A DNA stretch of 64,000 bases, taken from contig NC_052140.2 of assembly GCF_016086655.4 (NCBI RefSeq), positions 6,138,001-6,202,000 on the forward strand. The letters are read 5' to 3'. Source of the DNA: Lepeophtheirus salmonis (lineage: Eukaryota > Arthropoda > Copepoda > Siphonostomatoida > Caligidae). Position 1 is the first letter of the stretch, and every line of letters starts with the position of its first letter. Shown here piece after piece: positions 11,111-22,387 of the stretch. The notes below the pieces were generated by a model, which was not told the origin of the DNA, searched no databases, and saw nothing but the letters and a program-made list of their open reading frames with translations. Both the position numbers and the translations under genes were made by a program.

Positions 11111-12535
11111 AGGGAAGGGGGGCAGTTCACCTTCAGTATAGTTGCCTTCATATAAGAGAAAAAGATTTGTGAATTGCTGAATTAATTTTGGGTAATAAAT
11201 TGCAATATAGATTATCCTTAAATTTTCCGGATTTAAAGTTCCCATTTTGTATAAGAAGAAGAATCTATAACTCAAGTGGGGGGAAGGAAGAAAAAGAAAA
11301 ATGGGGTTGATCGACTTCATTGCATCTGCAATTCCGTGTCTGAGCCAACAATTGATTGGATATTTTTGCTAAAATACGATTAATTATGTTTTAAAAATAT
11401 GTCCCAAACTTTGCTTATTGTAATGAAATTTGCAAAGTAAAACCACCTTAGATCCCAATATCACTTTTACAGACTGCGTAATATTCCAAAAAGTACACAG
11501 TGTGCCAGCTTATTATCGTATTTATTCTGTTAATATCATTAGTGTATATAAATTAGGACCGTATGTCTTATGTTTTTTTTTTTGATGAAGACATATAATC
11601 TTTATTGATTCAATATCCTTCATTATCATAATAAAAGGACATATAGTTAATGTCATTCTGGAAATTAAACCCAATTTACGTAAACTATTGAATATTCATT
11701 GCATAGTCTCTTTATCATAACGGAGATTAATTTGTAATTTAGCATTTTTTCATTAATATTCCAGATTACTATATTACTATATGCAGAAAATTGCCCATCA
11801 TATACGAAAGGGGTTCTCACCCTTTTTTACTAAGTTCTCCCTTTAGATTTGTTCAACATTTTTAATTTTACCCCCACACACACTCACGGGCAGTGTCAGG
11901 ATATCTCACGTTCGGAAAATTTGCCGTTGGTTAAACTTGCCAGGGGGTGGGGAATTTGCCTTCTCTTATTTAATAGTAATAATGCGTTTAAAAAAAATAG
12001 TATTGAGGGCATATAAAGAGGAACATAAGCAAAAAAAATTTATACCCGATAGGAAGATACAGTATATATTTTATTATATTAGTGGGATGACTACTACTAT
12101 TATATAAGCACTTAAGGGGGGTTACCGCATCTATCGTGAGAGTACACCCAATTTGGTTGAATTGTAATAATATAGACGGATATCGGCATAAAAGTTGCTT
12201 TTATGGAGACTACCTTTAATCAACTAACAAGATTTAATATATATATATATAATAGATGTAAGAAAAAGAAATCTATTAGTTTAAAAATAGATGGCTTCAG
12301 TAATGTTTATCTTGCGTTGTATAGGTGCAATCGGTTATGTTAAGATTATATTTTGTAATAAAAAAACTCTCAACCAGTATTGCTTGAGTATGCGTCAAAA
12401 GGTACACCAGTCAAGAGAAAATAAGCCACCTTTTACAGTTTTTCTTCGACCAGCAAAAACACTAGCCAGACGGATGAAAAGTGTCGATAGTGTAGATAGT
12501 CCGGATACTGTAACAACCAATCAAGCAGTATATTG
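11111..12535. other. Stretch without recognisable genes
   Basis: Contains a segment at 11895-11985 (gaatttgccttctcttattt with preceding aaaatttgcc) that is related to the flank and arm of the perfect palindrome at 52.18 kb. A TA microsatellite lies at 12237-12250. Open frames at 10979-11320 and 12291-12536 have no recognisable product. Confidence 0.4.
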
Positions 12536-12539
12536 ATTT

Positions 12540-12690
12540 TTTAGATTGCGTTCCGTTAATTTTGATGTCAAAGATAGAGCACGCATTGGTAGGCCAATTG
12601 TCGAAAATGTGGATAAAATAACGAAAATCGTCGTGTCCGACCGTAACTTAAGCACTATTTTGATTACCCAGGAGAAAAACTATAATGAAA
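12540..12690 (+). pseudogene. Mariner transposase N-terminal stub
   Basis: Plus-strand translation gives NFDVKDRARIGRPIVENVDK followed by ITKIVVSDRNLSTILITQE. This is the linker between the two helix-turn-helix motifs of cecropia-type mariner transposases (family pattern RFRSGDFDVKDxPRSGRP). Only about 45 codons survive. A related stub at 61720-61890 shares the VENVDKI word. It abuts the Tc1 derivative that starts at 12752. Confidence 0.6.
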
Positions 12691-12751
12691 ATAAAATTTA
12701 AGAAAATAAAACATCTATAAAAAGTAATGGATTTATTTCTTCTACACCTAA

Positions 12752-13685
12752 TATACCGGGAGGAAACTTGAAACTTACACACTTGTATTATATTGATTTG
12801 AGAGGCTCTGTCTGAGAAAATTAGAATTTTCTTTAATTTTGTAAGTAGCCATGTATCTCAAGCACCTACTGCTTTTTGAAATTTTAAAGTCGGGCGAGAA
12901 ATGTCATTGCAGCGAGATTCAAGGCTTAGGGAATCAACTGTTCTTCGTTCGGGTAACACTCCAACAGAGGTGGCCAGGATGATGGGAATGGTTCGAAAGA
13001 CAATCCCATAATATTAAAAAGAGGCTAAACCACAACGAAACAATATAGAAGAAGGAGGACTTCAGAAAAAATCCAATCATGAATGCTGATACCCTCAAAG
13101 ACTCTATCAAAAAGGACCTAACCAAGTCTCTGCGCGCCCATGCCAAGAATTTCAACATGTGTGACACCGTTGTGTTCAAAATGCCAAAAAAAAAAATGTG
13201 CGGAAAGTCCCTGGTGAGGTTGGAGAGGGTCCTACCTCACAGCCACAATGAAGATGCCCCATCTTCAACGTTGCCAGGGACTTCTCAATAACATGAATAG
13301 TGGGGCGCCAGGGAGAATCATCCTCATCTCAGACAAGAAGATTTTTGACGTGGATCCCGTCTACAATGCCCGTAATTACTGTTAAGTCAAATTTGGATAA
13401 ATTAAGGAGAACCTTCGAACGGTGACTACTGTCAAATACTTCGTATCAGCTATGGTACTAGCCATTGTTGCCTATAACTTCATCTGCAATACTTGCAACT
13501 ATTTTTGCAAAAGTCTTGTCGCCATATGTGAGGCCAATGGCGGCCGAACATATTAAATCAATTATACATTAGTTATGTATTAGAAAAATATTAATAAAGA
13601 TTTTTGTTAAATAAATACTTAAAGAATGATAGGCTAATTTCTTTTTTCATTCCAAGTGTGAAGTCTTAAGTTTCCACCCGGTATA
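12752..13685 (+). mobile_element. Tc1-like deletion derivative with intact terminal inverted repeats
   Basis: The ends are inverted repeats of about 33 bases: TATACCGGGAGGAAACTTGA at 12752 and its counterpart TATACCGGGTGGAAACTTAA read on the minus strand from 13685. Both are flanked by TA, the Tc1 target. Inside, the plus strand gives DNA-binding residues (ESTVLRSGNTPTEVARMMG region, then NADTLKDSIKKDLTKSLRAH) and RIILISDKKIFDVDPVYNAR around the first catalytic aspartate (13310-13370). After KYFVSAMVLAIVAYN the catalytic middle is missing and only the end (CKSLVAICEANGG) remains. Frames are broken. This is a ~930-bp copy compared with the ~1.3 kb or more expected for a full element. Confidence 0.75.
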
Positions 13686-13689
13686 TATA

Positions 13690-14845
13690 CGTGTACACAC
13701 AAGACAGATGTGGTAATTCGTTTTGACGCTCAAGTCATTTAGATAAAACAGTATGACTGATTAATTGGTGGCATCCTGTCTTGTATTCATTAATTTACAA
13801 GGTTGTGTCCGGTTTAAGTTAAGCAGTTCTATCTATCCCAGTTCTTTGATTTCAACAATTTAGGTATTGGGCTTGGTTCAGCTTTATCGGTTTCGGTCTC
13901 TGGTCTCGGTTCTGTTAAATACAAGGTCAGTTTGGTAATATTCACTTAAAACAGGGGATGTTGCTAGAAAATTTGGGCCCAGAAAATAATATTTGATACA
14001 AATAGGGCTGCAACTACCTTATACACAGATTGCGTAGTGACCCAAGTTCTAGCAGGATTCCAAAAAAGTAAGGTTACTTAAGAGAATGGTTTTCAAATTG
14101 TGGGGCTTGAGGAGAGGCTAGGGGGCGGGAAGATGGAGAATTGAGGATTGCTTTCAGTCTACACATACATAGTATACATTTTTCAAAAATGTATTAGTCT
14201 AAAGGTTGGTAAAACCTGGCTTAAGAAATAATATAATTATCATATTATAGGGGCCGGACAAGCTTAGTAGATAAACTGGATCTCTTCCCTCCCTTATTTA
14301 CACTGTCTGGTTTCTAAAACCACTTTTCCAGATCCATAAGAAGCCCTTAGCTATTTAAAACACAGATACAACAGTATCACCCTGGAAGCTTAAAAAAATC
14401 ATTGGAAAACGCAAAAAAAACTCAGAAAATTGACTTATTGACTAAAGCTAATTTATATTTTATGATATACATATATTGTATTTTCTTTCTATATTCTATA
14501 TAGAAACAAATGCACAAGAACCGAGACTGATAAGCAATATATTGCGGTATCGGTTCGATTTTGTCGGTTACAGTTCAAGCAGTTCAAGAATCGGAGCCGC
14601 TTGAACCACAAGACCCATAAGGCCAACAACCTCGTTAATTTATCGTAATTACCAATTAAAGATGCAGAGTTTATATTACATATATATGCATATAATTAAG
14701 CCAGTTTACCATGGTTATATCTGAACAATACGGCTTTTTTCCCAATGTTAATCACTAATTAACTATAATTATAGAAATAATTTTCGAAAAATTGTTTGTT
14801 ATTTATTATCTATCTATATAATCAGATTATATAGAGATGTATAAA
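13690..14845. other. Stretch without recognisable genes
   Basis: Two segments (13865-13925 and 14515-14610) contain repeated cggttcgg/ggtctcgg words that resemble the ggtc-rich dispersed repeat family seen at 39.1, 52.9 and 53.5 kb. No coding block was recognised. Confidence 0.4.
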
Positions 14846-14849
14846 ATAT

Positions 14850-15193
14850 GTCCTTAAAAGGCGGGAGCGTCCAATTCAATCTCAATTCATTCCAGTTGGG
14901 ATTTTTGACAGAAATGGATTGATCCACCATTTCTAGAACCAAAAGTAGTTGCATCATATCACTATCGAATCCTATAGGCCGGACTTGATCCAACACCTGT
15001 ATTTCATATTGGTTTTCTTATCTTCTCTCGAATTGAAGTGTTCTCCTGTGGCTTCCAAAAATTTATCATCGTATTTTATGTGATCACTTATCCAATCTTT
15101 TAATCTTCTTTTGGTTTGGCCGACATATTTTTTTGAGCATTTCGTACAACCGTTCACATAAACCAAATGTGTGAGGCCATCACAAGAAATCAA
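14850..15193 (-). pseudogene. GIY-YIG endonuclease-like fragment, probably from a Penelope-type retroelement
   Basis: Minus-strand translation reads LTHLVYVNGCTKCSKKYVGQ and then TKRRLKDWISDHIKYDD, EATGEHFN and DKKTNMKY. After a frameshift near 15000 the frame continues as VLDQVRPIGFDSDMM. The arrangement LVYxxxCxxCxxxYVGQTxRxLKxR...H...EHF is that of GIY-YIG nucleases. The Y-VGQT core and downstream arginine are present. In animals such a domain with this CxxC prefix usually ends Penelope-like reverse transcriptases. No reverse-transcriptase part was seen upstream, so this is a stub, and the parent family is inferred. Confidence 0.6.
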
Positions 15194-15559
15194 CTCCTAA
15201 AGAAAAAGGAGGAAAAAAGGTTTTTCTATTTCTAGCTTTTTTTATTTCATAAGAAAAGAAAAGACTATTCTTGTAAAACAAAATTTCACCACTTTTAGAC
15301 AGAATTTATAAAACCACAAAGAAAACCATATTGCTGAGAATCTGTGATTGAATTTAAATGCCTTTTTTGAAGGTATAATGCTTAAAAAAAAGCCGCAATA
15401 GCCTCTGAAAGATGACACAGAATTAAATGAAATTATAAGGATGCATTAAAATTTGGTAGGATTAGGCTGTTAACCGGCTGAGCTGAAATTATTCTTATAT
15501 TTCCAATCTTCGACGCTATTGTATTTGTTATATTAATAAAATATATTTTCAAAATAAAT

Positions 15560-17290
15560 TCCCGATTTGTTCTTCATCTATTGAGGATATCTTTGATATC
15601 CGAACTTCGGAGCTTGGAGACGTTATATTTCGTGATGCAGATGTAGAAGAAGGACGTAGAATTGAAAAGTATCTTGAAAATGGTTGTTCCTGTTCTCTAG
15701 GACCATTGGATCCATTATGAAACAAAACTTCCTGTTTTAATTGGTTTGATTTTGAATATGTTTTTTTTTCGGTGAGATCAATGCCTAGAAATGTCTTCTA
15801 TTTCTCCATTTAGTCCTGAAGCCTATATATTTTGACATTTTGGTACCCTGGAAAGGGAAGATCAAAAGATTAAATTCAAAATAAGTGGATGGCGAGTTCA
15901 GGGACTTAACACTCATTATTTAAAAAATGGGTTAACTCATAAGTAACATAAGTTAAGTGGAAATCCATCTAATAACCCGTACAATCGAAATATTAATTAA
16001 AGAAAATAAGGTATTAAACATTTTCTGTAGAACCTAATGACGGATCATGGTATTTTTGCAGTGGGAAGAGTTGCATCTCATTATGACCTGAAAGCAATTC
16101 GTTTCCCAAGTCATTAGAATAGAGAAGTTGTATATCATAAGTATAACGAATTATGTTCTCATCAAGGATACAAATACAATAAATATTGCAGTATATCCCG
16201 CTTTTATTCGTCATTGGAATACTGTGTCTCCCGAATTGGGTATTATGGGACGGGGAAGCAATGTTTTCCATATTTGTTATGATCATTCTCAAGAATTGCC
16301 CTCATTAATCAGAGAATCTATGGAAAAATCCTATGGTTGATTTCCCATTAAATATGAACGACAGTATTAAGGAACACATGTAAGAGAAACCAAAGATTAC
16401 AATAGGAGGGTTAAATACGTCAAAAATCATCAAGAATCTGTTACGTTATTAACTATGGACTTTTCTGAGGCTAAATTAAATTCTTATTCGTCAATTCAAA
16501 TAGGAAAGACACATTACACTTCTCTACATAAAGTTAACCTATTTGCTTAAATTATAAATGAAAAGGAGCATTTAATTTATATATTTTTGATGAGGGTAAG
16601 GAGATACATTTTTATCTAATCTTTTCAGTCTTTGTAATATTGTTCAAAAATAATTTTAGGAAACTATTAAGAAAGACTCAAATGGTGTGGCATCTCTCTT
16701 ATATCATGAAAGTGGTGTTTTGCTTCCTGAAATTCAATATCATAATTGTTGGTAAGAAAGTTACAATACGATCGAAAGTTTTTAACAATTAGTTTCCTTT
16801 ACAGAGGCAAGAATAAACATTATATAATTATGGCTTTTGTAGCATAACTGGTTATTTATGGTGCATTCGTTGAAGTTTCTATACACTTTATTGTTAAAAA
16901 ACATTCAAAGTTTTCGCCGGACCGTAGCTTCGGCGCTATTTCCAAATCTTATTATAATAAGAAAAAATTGAATGTTTGGAAGATTTAGTAGAAGTTGTCG
17001 TCAAAGTAGCTACTAAATTCAATGTTATATCCTCTAAGAAGAATGGATGCCCACAAATACAGTTGTATAATTGGAGGAAATTTTTAGACGAGTATTTCTT
17101 TCCTTTAAAAAGAATACAAAACTATCACATATTCACATTTAAATCTACTTCTCCTAGAGTGGTGATACACGTAAAAGAATGGTACGATAGTTCACGAGCT
17201 CTTACTCTGAGCAAAATGTGAATTTTGTCCAGTGAATTGCCTCTCTCGATTCCTGAAGAATATATCATTTAAAAAAACTTTTTGGAGGAA
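15560..17290 (+). pseudogene. Broken, intron-containing copy of a second unnamed multicopy protein family
   Basis: Plus-strand blocks follow an uncharacterised metazoan multicopy family. 15575-15718: RRIEKYLENGCSCSLGP, the N-terminal Cys-rich start. 16190-16330: FIRHWNTVSPELGIMG and FHICYDHSQEL. 16455-16595: LLTMDFSEAKLN and IFDEG. 16660-16751: NGVASLLYHESG ending HNC. Then a GT-AG intron of 53 bases (16752-16804), phase-consistent. 16805-17220: GKNKHYI, KHSKFSPDRSFGAISKSYY, CLEDLVEVV, IQLYNWRKFLDEYFFPLK and YHIFTFKS. A worn C-terminus extends to about 17290. Frameshifts and stops (including TGA made at the splice junction) make it inactive. The HNC-GKNK pair matches the family's DNCxGQNKN core, with Asp replaced by His. 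Function of the family is unknown to me. Confidence 0.55.
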
Positions 17291-17440
17291 AGAATAGAAT
17301 AACTAAGGAAGAATTTTGTTCCTTTGATTTATTGTAATGGGAAGAAACAACCTTTTTTTTAAATCTACAAAAAAATTAAACGAACTTCTCCAACAAAGAA
17401 CTAATAAATATTACTTTTCCTCAGCATAACAATTTATTAC

Positions 17441-17660
17441 CTACGTTCCTACTTCCGTTACTTTATCCAAAAATTCTTCATCATTTTTATTTTCACCATC
17501 TAATTGTTTGGGAGGAAATGCTCCTTCAACATTATCTGCTAATTTATAACAAAGTATCACTCTAAATTAAATTGTTTAATATTATTAATTTCTAATCCAC
17601 CCATTCTCTATTATTAGACTCAGCATGCCATTTCGATTGTAGAAGTAACTTATCAACCCA
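17441..17660 (-). pseudogene. Unidentified coding-like relic
   Basis: The minus strand gives WVDKLLLQSKWHAESNNREW and, after an interruption, ADNVEGAFPPKQLDGENK ending in a stop at about 17441. A TTATAAATTAG acceptor-like site precedes the second block. Residue composition looks like real protein rather than chance, but I do not recognise it. It may be a terminal exon of a decayed gene or transposon protein. Confidence 0.25.
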
Positions 17661-17999
17661 TTTTGATCCAAAAAAGGACTTTCACATGAATATGAAATTG
17701 ATATGTTCAAATCACAAGGAAAAGAAAGAAAATCTGTTTTTCATGCGAAGGGTGGGATTTGCACAGAACTTCTTTGAATAAAAAGATAAAAAATATGGAA
17801 CTTGTCAACATTGCAGGAAAAAAATATATTAAAATGTTAAAAATCTAACAAAACTTGTTCCTGTTCCACGCATTTATAAATTATAATAAAGGCGCCTCCC
17901 ACTATATTCAGCTGTACCAACTATTATAGCCAAATTATATTATAGCGGGATATTTTGATAATAATTAAAATTATTTAATTATAAATAACTGTTAATGTC

Positions 18000-18260
18000 T
18001 ATGAATTTTTGATTTTTTTTGTCAACAACTATGGATTTTTGAATTTTTTCCAAAAAATTTCATTTTTTGAGAATAGCTGTAGATTTTTGAATTTTTTTTC
18101 CCAAAAAATTTTACGTTTTTGCATACAACTGTGATTTTTGGACTTTTTTCCAAAAGAATTTAGTATTTTAAAATTAATTTTTCAACTTTTTTCCCAAAAA
18201 TTTCATTTTTGAATTTTTTTTCCAAAAAATGTAAATTGTTGAATGAATTTTATGTTGCAA
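18000..18260. repeat. AT-rich 'tagctgtgga-tttttgaattttt' array
   Basis: Irregular tandem copies of a 45-60 base unit built of aactgtgatttttg..., a T run, and ccaaaaaattt. The same unit makes up arrays at 38690-38890 and 42220-43440. In the opposite orientation it occurs at 19080-19520 and 24175-24400. Confidence 0.65.
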
Positions 18261-19059
18261 CTACCGACACATTGAACTTGTTTTATATCGAGTTTCAACA
18301 TATATTTCCTTACGTCCCTAAGTCCTCCTGTGTTTGTCAATTGCAAATTGATATGAGAACTGCATGTTTAATCATTTATTTTTATTGAATATTAAAACGT
18401 TTAGGGATTTCGAGGTGCACATATTAATATTTCAGTACTGTGTGTAGGAATAAAAGTCAATTAAAGTCTTTTATTTGTATGTAAATACATTAAGGATACA
18501 TTTTAAAGACACTCAATGTATCCTATTCATAAGTTTAACAAATTACATTCTAATGTTTTGTCACTTACATTTTAAGTATCAAGTGAAAATGATATTTATC
18601 TAAGCTAAAATTTTAGAAGCATCGTTTAGAATCAGTTTGTTCATATATAGCGGGTTTGAAGTTAAATTTGTATACATATAAAAGAGAGGAACAAGAAAAA
18701 CATCCTTCAATCAGCTGACAACCTCTGAGTATTGATACCCCCTCCACAATTATCAATTTATCCAAAAATGGCCTGACAAAGAGACAAAAAATCAAGATTG
18801 CTGCATGCGCAGAATACACACCAACAAAGATCCGAAGCTATACTTGTGCAAGCAGCTAGACTATTTACAAGGTCAAGAAGGCTACTAATAATGATATTGG
18901 TATCGAGACGAGCTTCTACAAGATGATGTACCAACACAGACAGCAAAGGTTAGACAGTCCTTTTTGATGACCAACATTCCATTCTGACCAAAAATAATGT
19001 GGTCAACATACTTCTCCAAATGGTCAACTTTTTTTCCACAGGACTATACATATATACTT

Positions 19060-19580
19060 TTTTTTTTTTTTTGGGGGGGGGGGAAAGGAGTATTCATTTT
19101 CTTTCAAAAAAATTCCAAAATTTAATTTTTTGAAAAAAAAAAACAATTTTCGGAAAAACATTTTCATTTAATAAATTTTTTGGAAACAAATTTCAATAAT
19201 CCATAGCTATTCTCAATAAGTTAAAATTTTGGGGAATTTTTTTTTGAAAAAACCCGCAGTTATTCACAAATAATTAAGTCTATAAAAAAATTTTGAAACA
19301 TTAAAATTTTTGGGAAAAATAATTAAAATATCTAGAGCTTTTTTCAAAAAATTTATTTATTTTGGAAAAAAATTACAAATATTATATTTTTGGAAAGAAA
19401 TTTCAAATATTATATTTTTGGAAGGAAATTTCAAATATTATATTTTTCGAGAGAAATTTCAAATATTGAACTTTTGGAAAGAAATTTCAAATATTAAATT
19501 TTCTAGTAAAAAACCAAAATTATTTAATTTGGAGAGGGCTATAGTCCCTCCAGTCCACCCTACAGACGCCCCTGGCATCT
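19060..19580. repeat. AT-rich array, opposite orientation, with conserved end sequence
   Basis: Units of about 30-60 bases (gaaatttcaaatattatattttt repeated as gaaatttcaaatattat, ttttggaa) run from a T/G homopolymer at 19061-19083 to 19510. The array ends with ctatagtccctccagtccac, then cctacagacgcccctgg at 19535-19578. This end also closes the compact copy at 52600-52891. The plus-strand open frame 19310-19582 is a product of the repeat. Confidence 0.6.
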
Positions 19581-19794
19581 AAGCTCTCAATGCTTCTGTT
19601 GATGATTATTAGAACTCCACGAGCCCCAATTTTATTATTACCATCTGTCAGAGCTTCCAGATTTGTACTCGGGGCTCAAGTCCCCCCAGTCCACAAAATT
19701 TAAAACCCGTGCTGAATGCACCTACACCATTATTTCTAATTTCATGATTTTTCAACTCTACCCTTAAAAAAAAGATTTATGTCTATTTTATCTT

Positions 19795-21185
19795 TTAACA
19801 CTAGAACGACGGATAGTAATAACCCCCCTTAAACGACAGTGTATATCAAAAATGATACCCATTTATTTTTTAATATTTGTAACTGTTAGTGGTTGATAAA
19901 ATTAAAAGTAATGTGTTAATTTTTATTTTCTCCGAAGATTTATTATTTATTTAAAAAAATAAACATAACTTTTATAACAACACATATAAAGAAATTAGCA
20001 TTTTTTACAAGTTACAATTGTTTTTTCAGTACCAATACAAGGCTAGCATACGAATCTCTTACATTTACAACAGGTTTTGCTTGGTAAGCGCCGTGATTTT
20101 CTTGTACACCGGCTTCTATTTTTAGTTGAACAGTTTGATTGTGATTGAAATAATTGATTATTTTCTTCTATAGCATCCTTTGATTCATCATCTTCACCAA
20201 TAAGTTCGGTAATCAAATTATTCAAAAACTGGCAACGAGTTATTTTCTTACCAGTCACTTCTCTGTACAAGATAACAGCATTTATACCAGCAAAATCCAA
20301 AATATTATAAAAAACTTGTAAAAGCCATCGGCTAAGATTCCTCTTGCATACATTATTGTAATCAGTTGGAGTATTTCTCGTTTGCTGGTTGTCCATACAT
20401 CATTCTTAAGTTTTGAACGAGCCTCAACTATTGTACATTTTACAATGTGATCAATAATATAATTATCGATCAAGAGTTCAAAAGCTGATAATGTTTTATC
20501 TGTAATGATGTTACGTTTTGCAAAGGATGATGGACCCGAGACTTCCTTCAAAATGTTTTCTTGGCTAAAACGGGCTGAAATTTCTTCATTTACTATTTGC
20601 TTGTGCCAGATTGTGTTATCCTTGCCAACATACATTGACTCTTCTAATAAGTCGGTTGATTTATGTTTCTTAGAAGACGGGAATTGAGTCACTTAATTGC
20701 ATCTTGGCATTTCTTGAAATGTTAAATATACCAATTAGTTGTTAATAAATACATCTAGTATATAGCAAAACTAATAATGATATTCAAGAAAATTACTTAC
20801 CGACAGGCTTGTCAAAAACATCAGAATAGTCATCAGAATTAGAAGAACTTGATTGAGGTGGTTGGACATATTCTTCATCTTTTTCCAATTCTAAATCCTC
20901 ACCTTCTGAATTGGAGTGCGATGTGCACTCAAGATAATGTCTTATTTCTTCAATGGATAATGTTTTCTTGGACATACTTGCACAATAAAAGGTGGAAGCA
21001 GAATGGATAGTTCAGAAAAATCTACGGTTATATTTATACTAGAAATGTACACGATTCCTATCTAGAGAAGTTTATTCATGTTTGAACTTGCTTCAGCCTG
21101 TTCATACACAATTGTAGAACAAACATATTATTTGAAATGATTGGGTATCAAATATGATACCCACGTCCATCTAGGTAGTGCTCAC
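19795..21185. mobile_element. piggyBac-like element, internally deleted
   Basis: The left end has TTAA at 19795-19798 followed by CACTAGAACGACGG. The right end, read on the minus strand from about 21182, is CACTACCTAGATGGACG. The inverted ends are imperfect and no clean TTAA is seen on the right. Both ends carry a subterminal gatacccatt/gatacccac word. The body encodes the deleted transposase described separately. Boundaries are approximate. Confidence 0.55.
20043..20975 (-). pseudogene. piggyBac transposase missing its catalytic core
   Basis: Minus strand. Exon 1 (20801-20975) starts MSKKTLSIEEIRHYLE and continues with a Ser/Glu/Asp-rich tail, the usual acidic N-terminus. A GTAAGT...TTAAG intron (20692-20800) joins it in phase to exon 2 (DLLEESMYVGKDNTIWHK, SAFELLIDNYIIDHIV, REILQLITIMYARGILADG), matching the start of DDE_Tnp_1_7. 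The frame then jumps. From 20330 to the stop at 20043 it reads RWLLQVFYNILDFAGINAVI, REVTGKKITRCQFLNNL and CCKCKRFVC, the C-terminal part with its cysteine tail. The segment carrying the catalytic aspartates is absent, so about half of a ~550-600 residue protein is left. Splice sites survive. Confidence 0.75.
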
Positions 21186-21189
21186 TGTA

Positions 21190-22380
21190 CCAACGAAACG
21201 AATACTAATTTTAATTTTTAATTTAGTTATTTGTGATTAATAAAATGAATTAGGAGAATTCATGAACTTATAAACAATCTATAAACTTGTTTTAATCCCT
21301 TTACATCTAAATTATAAATTGTATTAGCATAAATAATAATAAACGATTTACTTAGTTCCTCAGTATATGATTGTAATCTATATTCAAGCAACCTAACCAA
21401 CTTATTATACTTAAATTTCCTAATAAATATTAAAACCTAAGTTGATCAAAAATCAATCAAAATCGACCTTTTTGAAAAGTAATTTATTTTAAATTGAAAT
21501 GTAAGGTCTACTTTCTAACTTTAGATAGGATAAAAAGCACTGTAAGAAAAAATAAATATATATAAACCTATAAGTAAGCTCCTTCATTTTACTCGAATTT
21601 TGGTGGTTATATACATTTTTTATTAATTGTAATCAAGATATAGTAATAAATAATTTATTTTTCAAATGCTAAATGTTTCTATTAATTTGTTATTTAATTT
21701 GATTTTGATCTATAAAGTTATTTCATGTCAAAGTATGGCACTGAATCGTAGTTTTACCCTCAAACTTGATTTTAAAAAAGGCTTTCAAGGCCAAAACTTT
21801 AAAAATTGAAAGTTCTAATGGTCATATTTGTGTTCTACGGCTTAAATAACAATAAAAAATGTGGATTTCAAAGTACGGGCGCTTCAAGACCTTCATTTCG
21901 TTGTGTGGTGTAATTTATGGTGAAAAACTGGTTTACTTTTTCTTTCATAACAAACATAAAAATATAATTCAGCATACATTTTGTTCAGCTATTTAATAGC
22001 TTTTTAATTATATATTATACATGTCTAAGATTGCTTTGGTTAAATGTCGATGTCGCTCATAAAAATTTCTTTAAATTCTAATTTCTTCGTCTTTAAGACC
22101 GTAGCACTCAGAGTTGGATGAGTTACAGCTCCTAAATTTCATTTTTAAGCTGTTCAACTATCAAAAATACCATTACCAAATTTGAGTCCAGTCCGTTTCC
22201 TTATGAAAATTCCTTATGGAATAACCAACGTATATATATATATACTATCAAAAATGGAAATAGGTATCAAATCAAGTCACATATTTTATTTAATATTGTG
22301 AGGGAAACTTGCCAATAGTTTGAAAGAATGTTATCAGATATATATATATATATTTAATGGCGTGAGAAGAAACTAAATAA
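21190..22380. other. Stretch without recognisable genes
   Basis: AT-rich spacer with TA microsatellites at 22231-22244 and 22338-22353. No coding block was recognised. Confidence 0.4.
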
Positions 22381-22387
22381 TAGTTTG

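Noticed and set aside
16014..16292. 92-residue minus-strand ORF
   Set aside because: Antisense to the FIRHWNTVSPELGIMG block of the relic family, which is the meaningful reading.
19310..19582. 90-residue plus-strand ORF with repeated peptide
   Set aside because: Generated by the AT-rich tandem repeat; peptide periodicity mirrors the DNA repeat.
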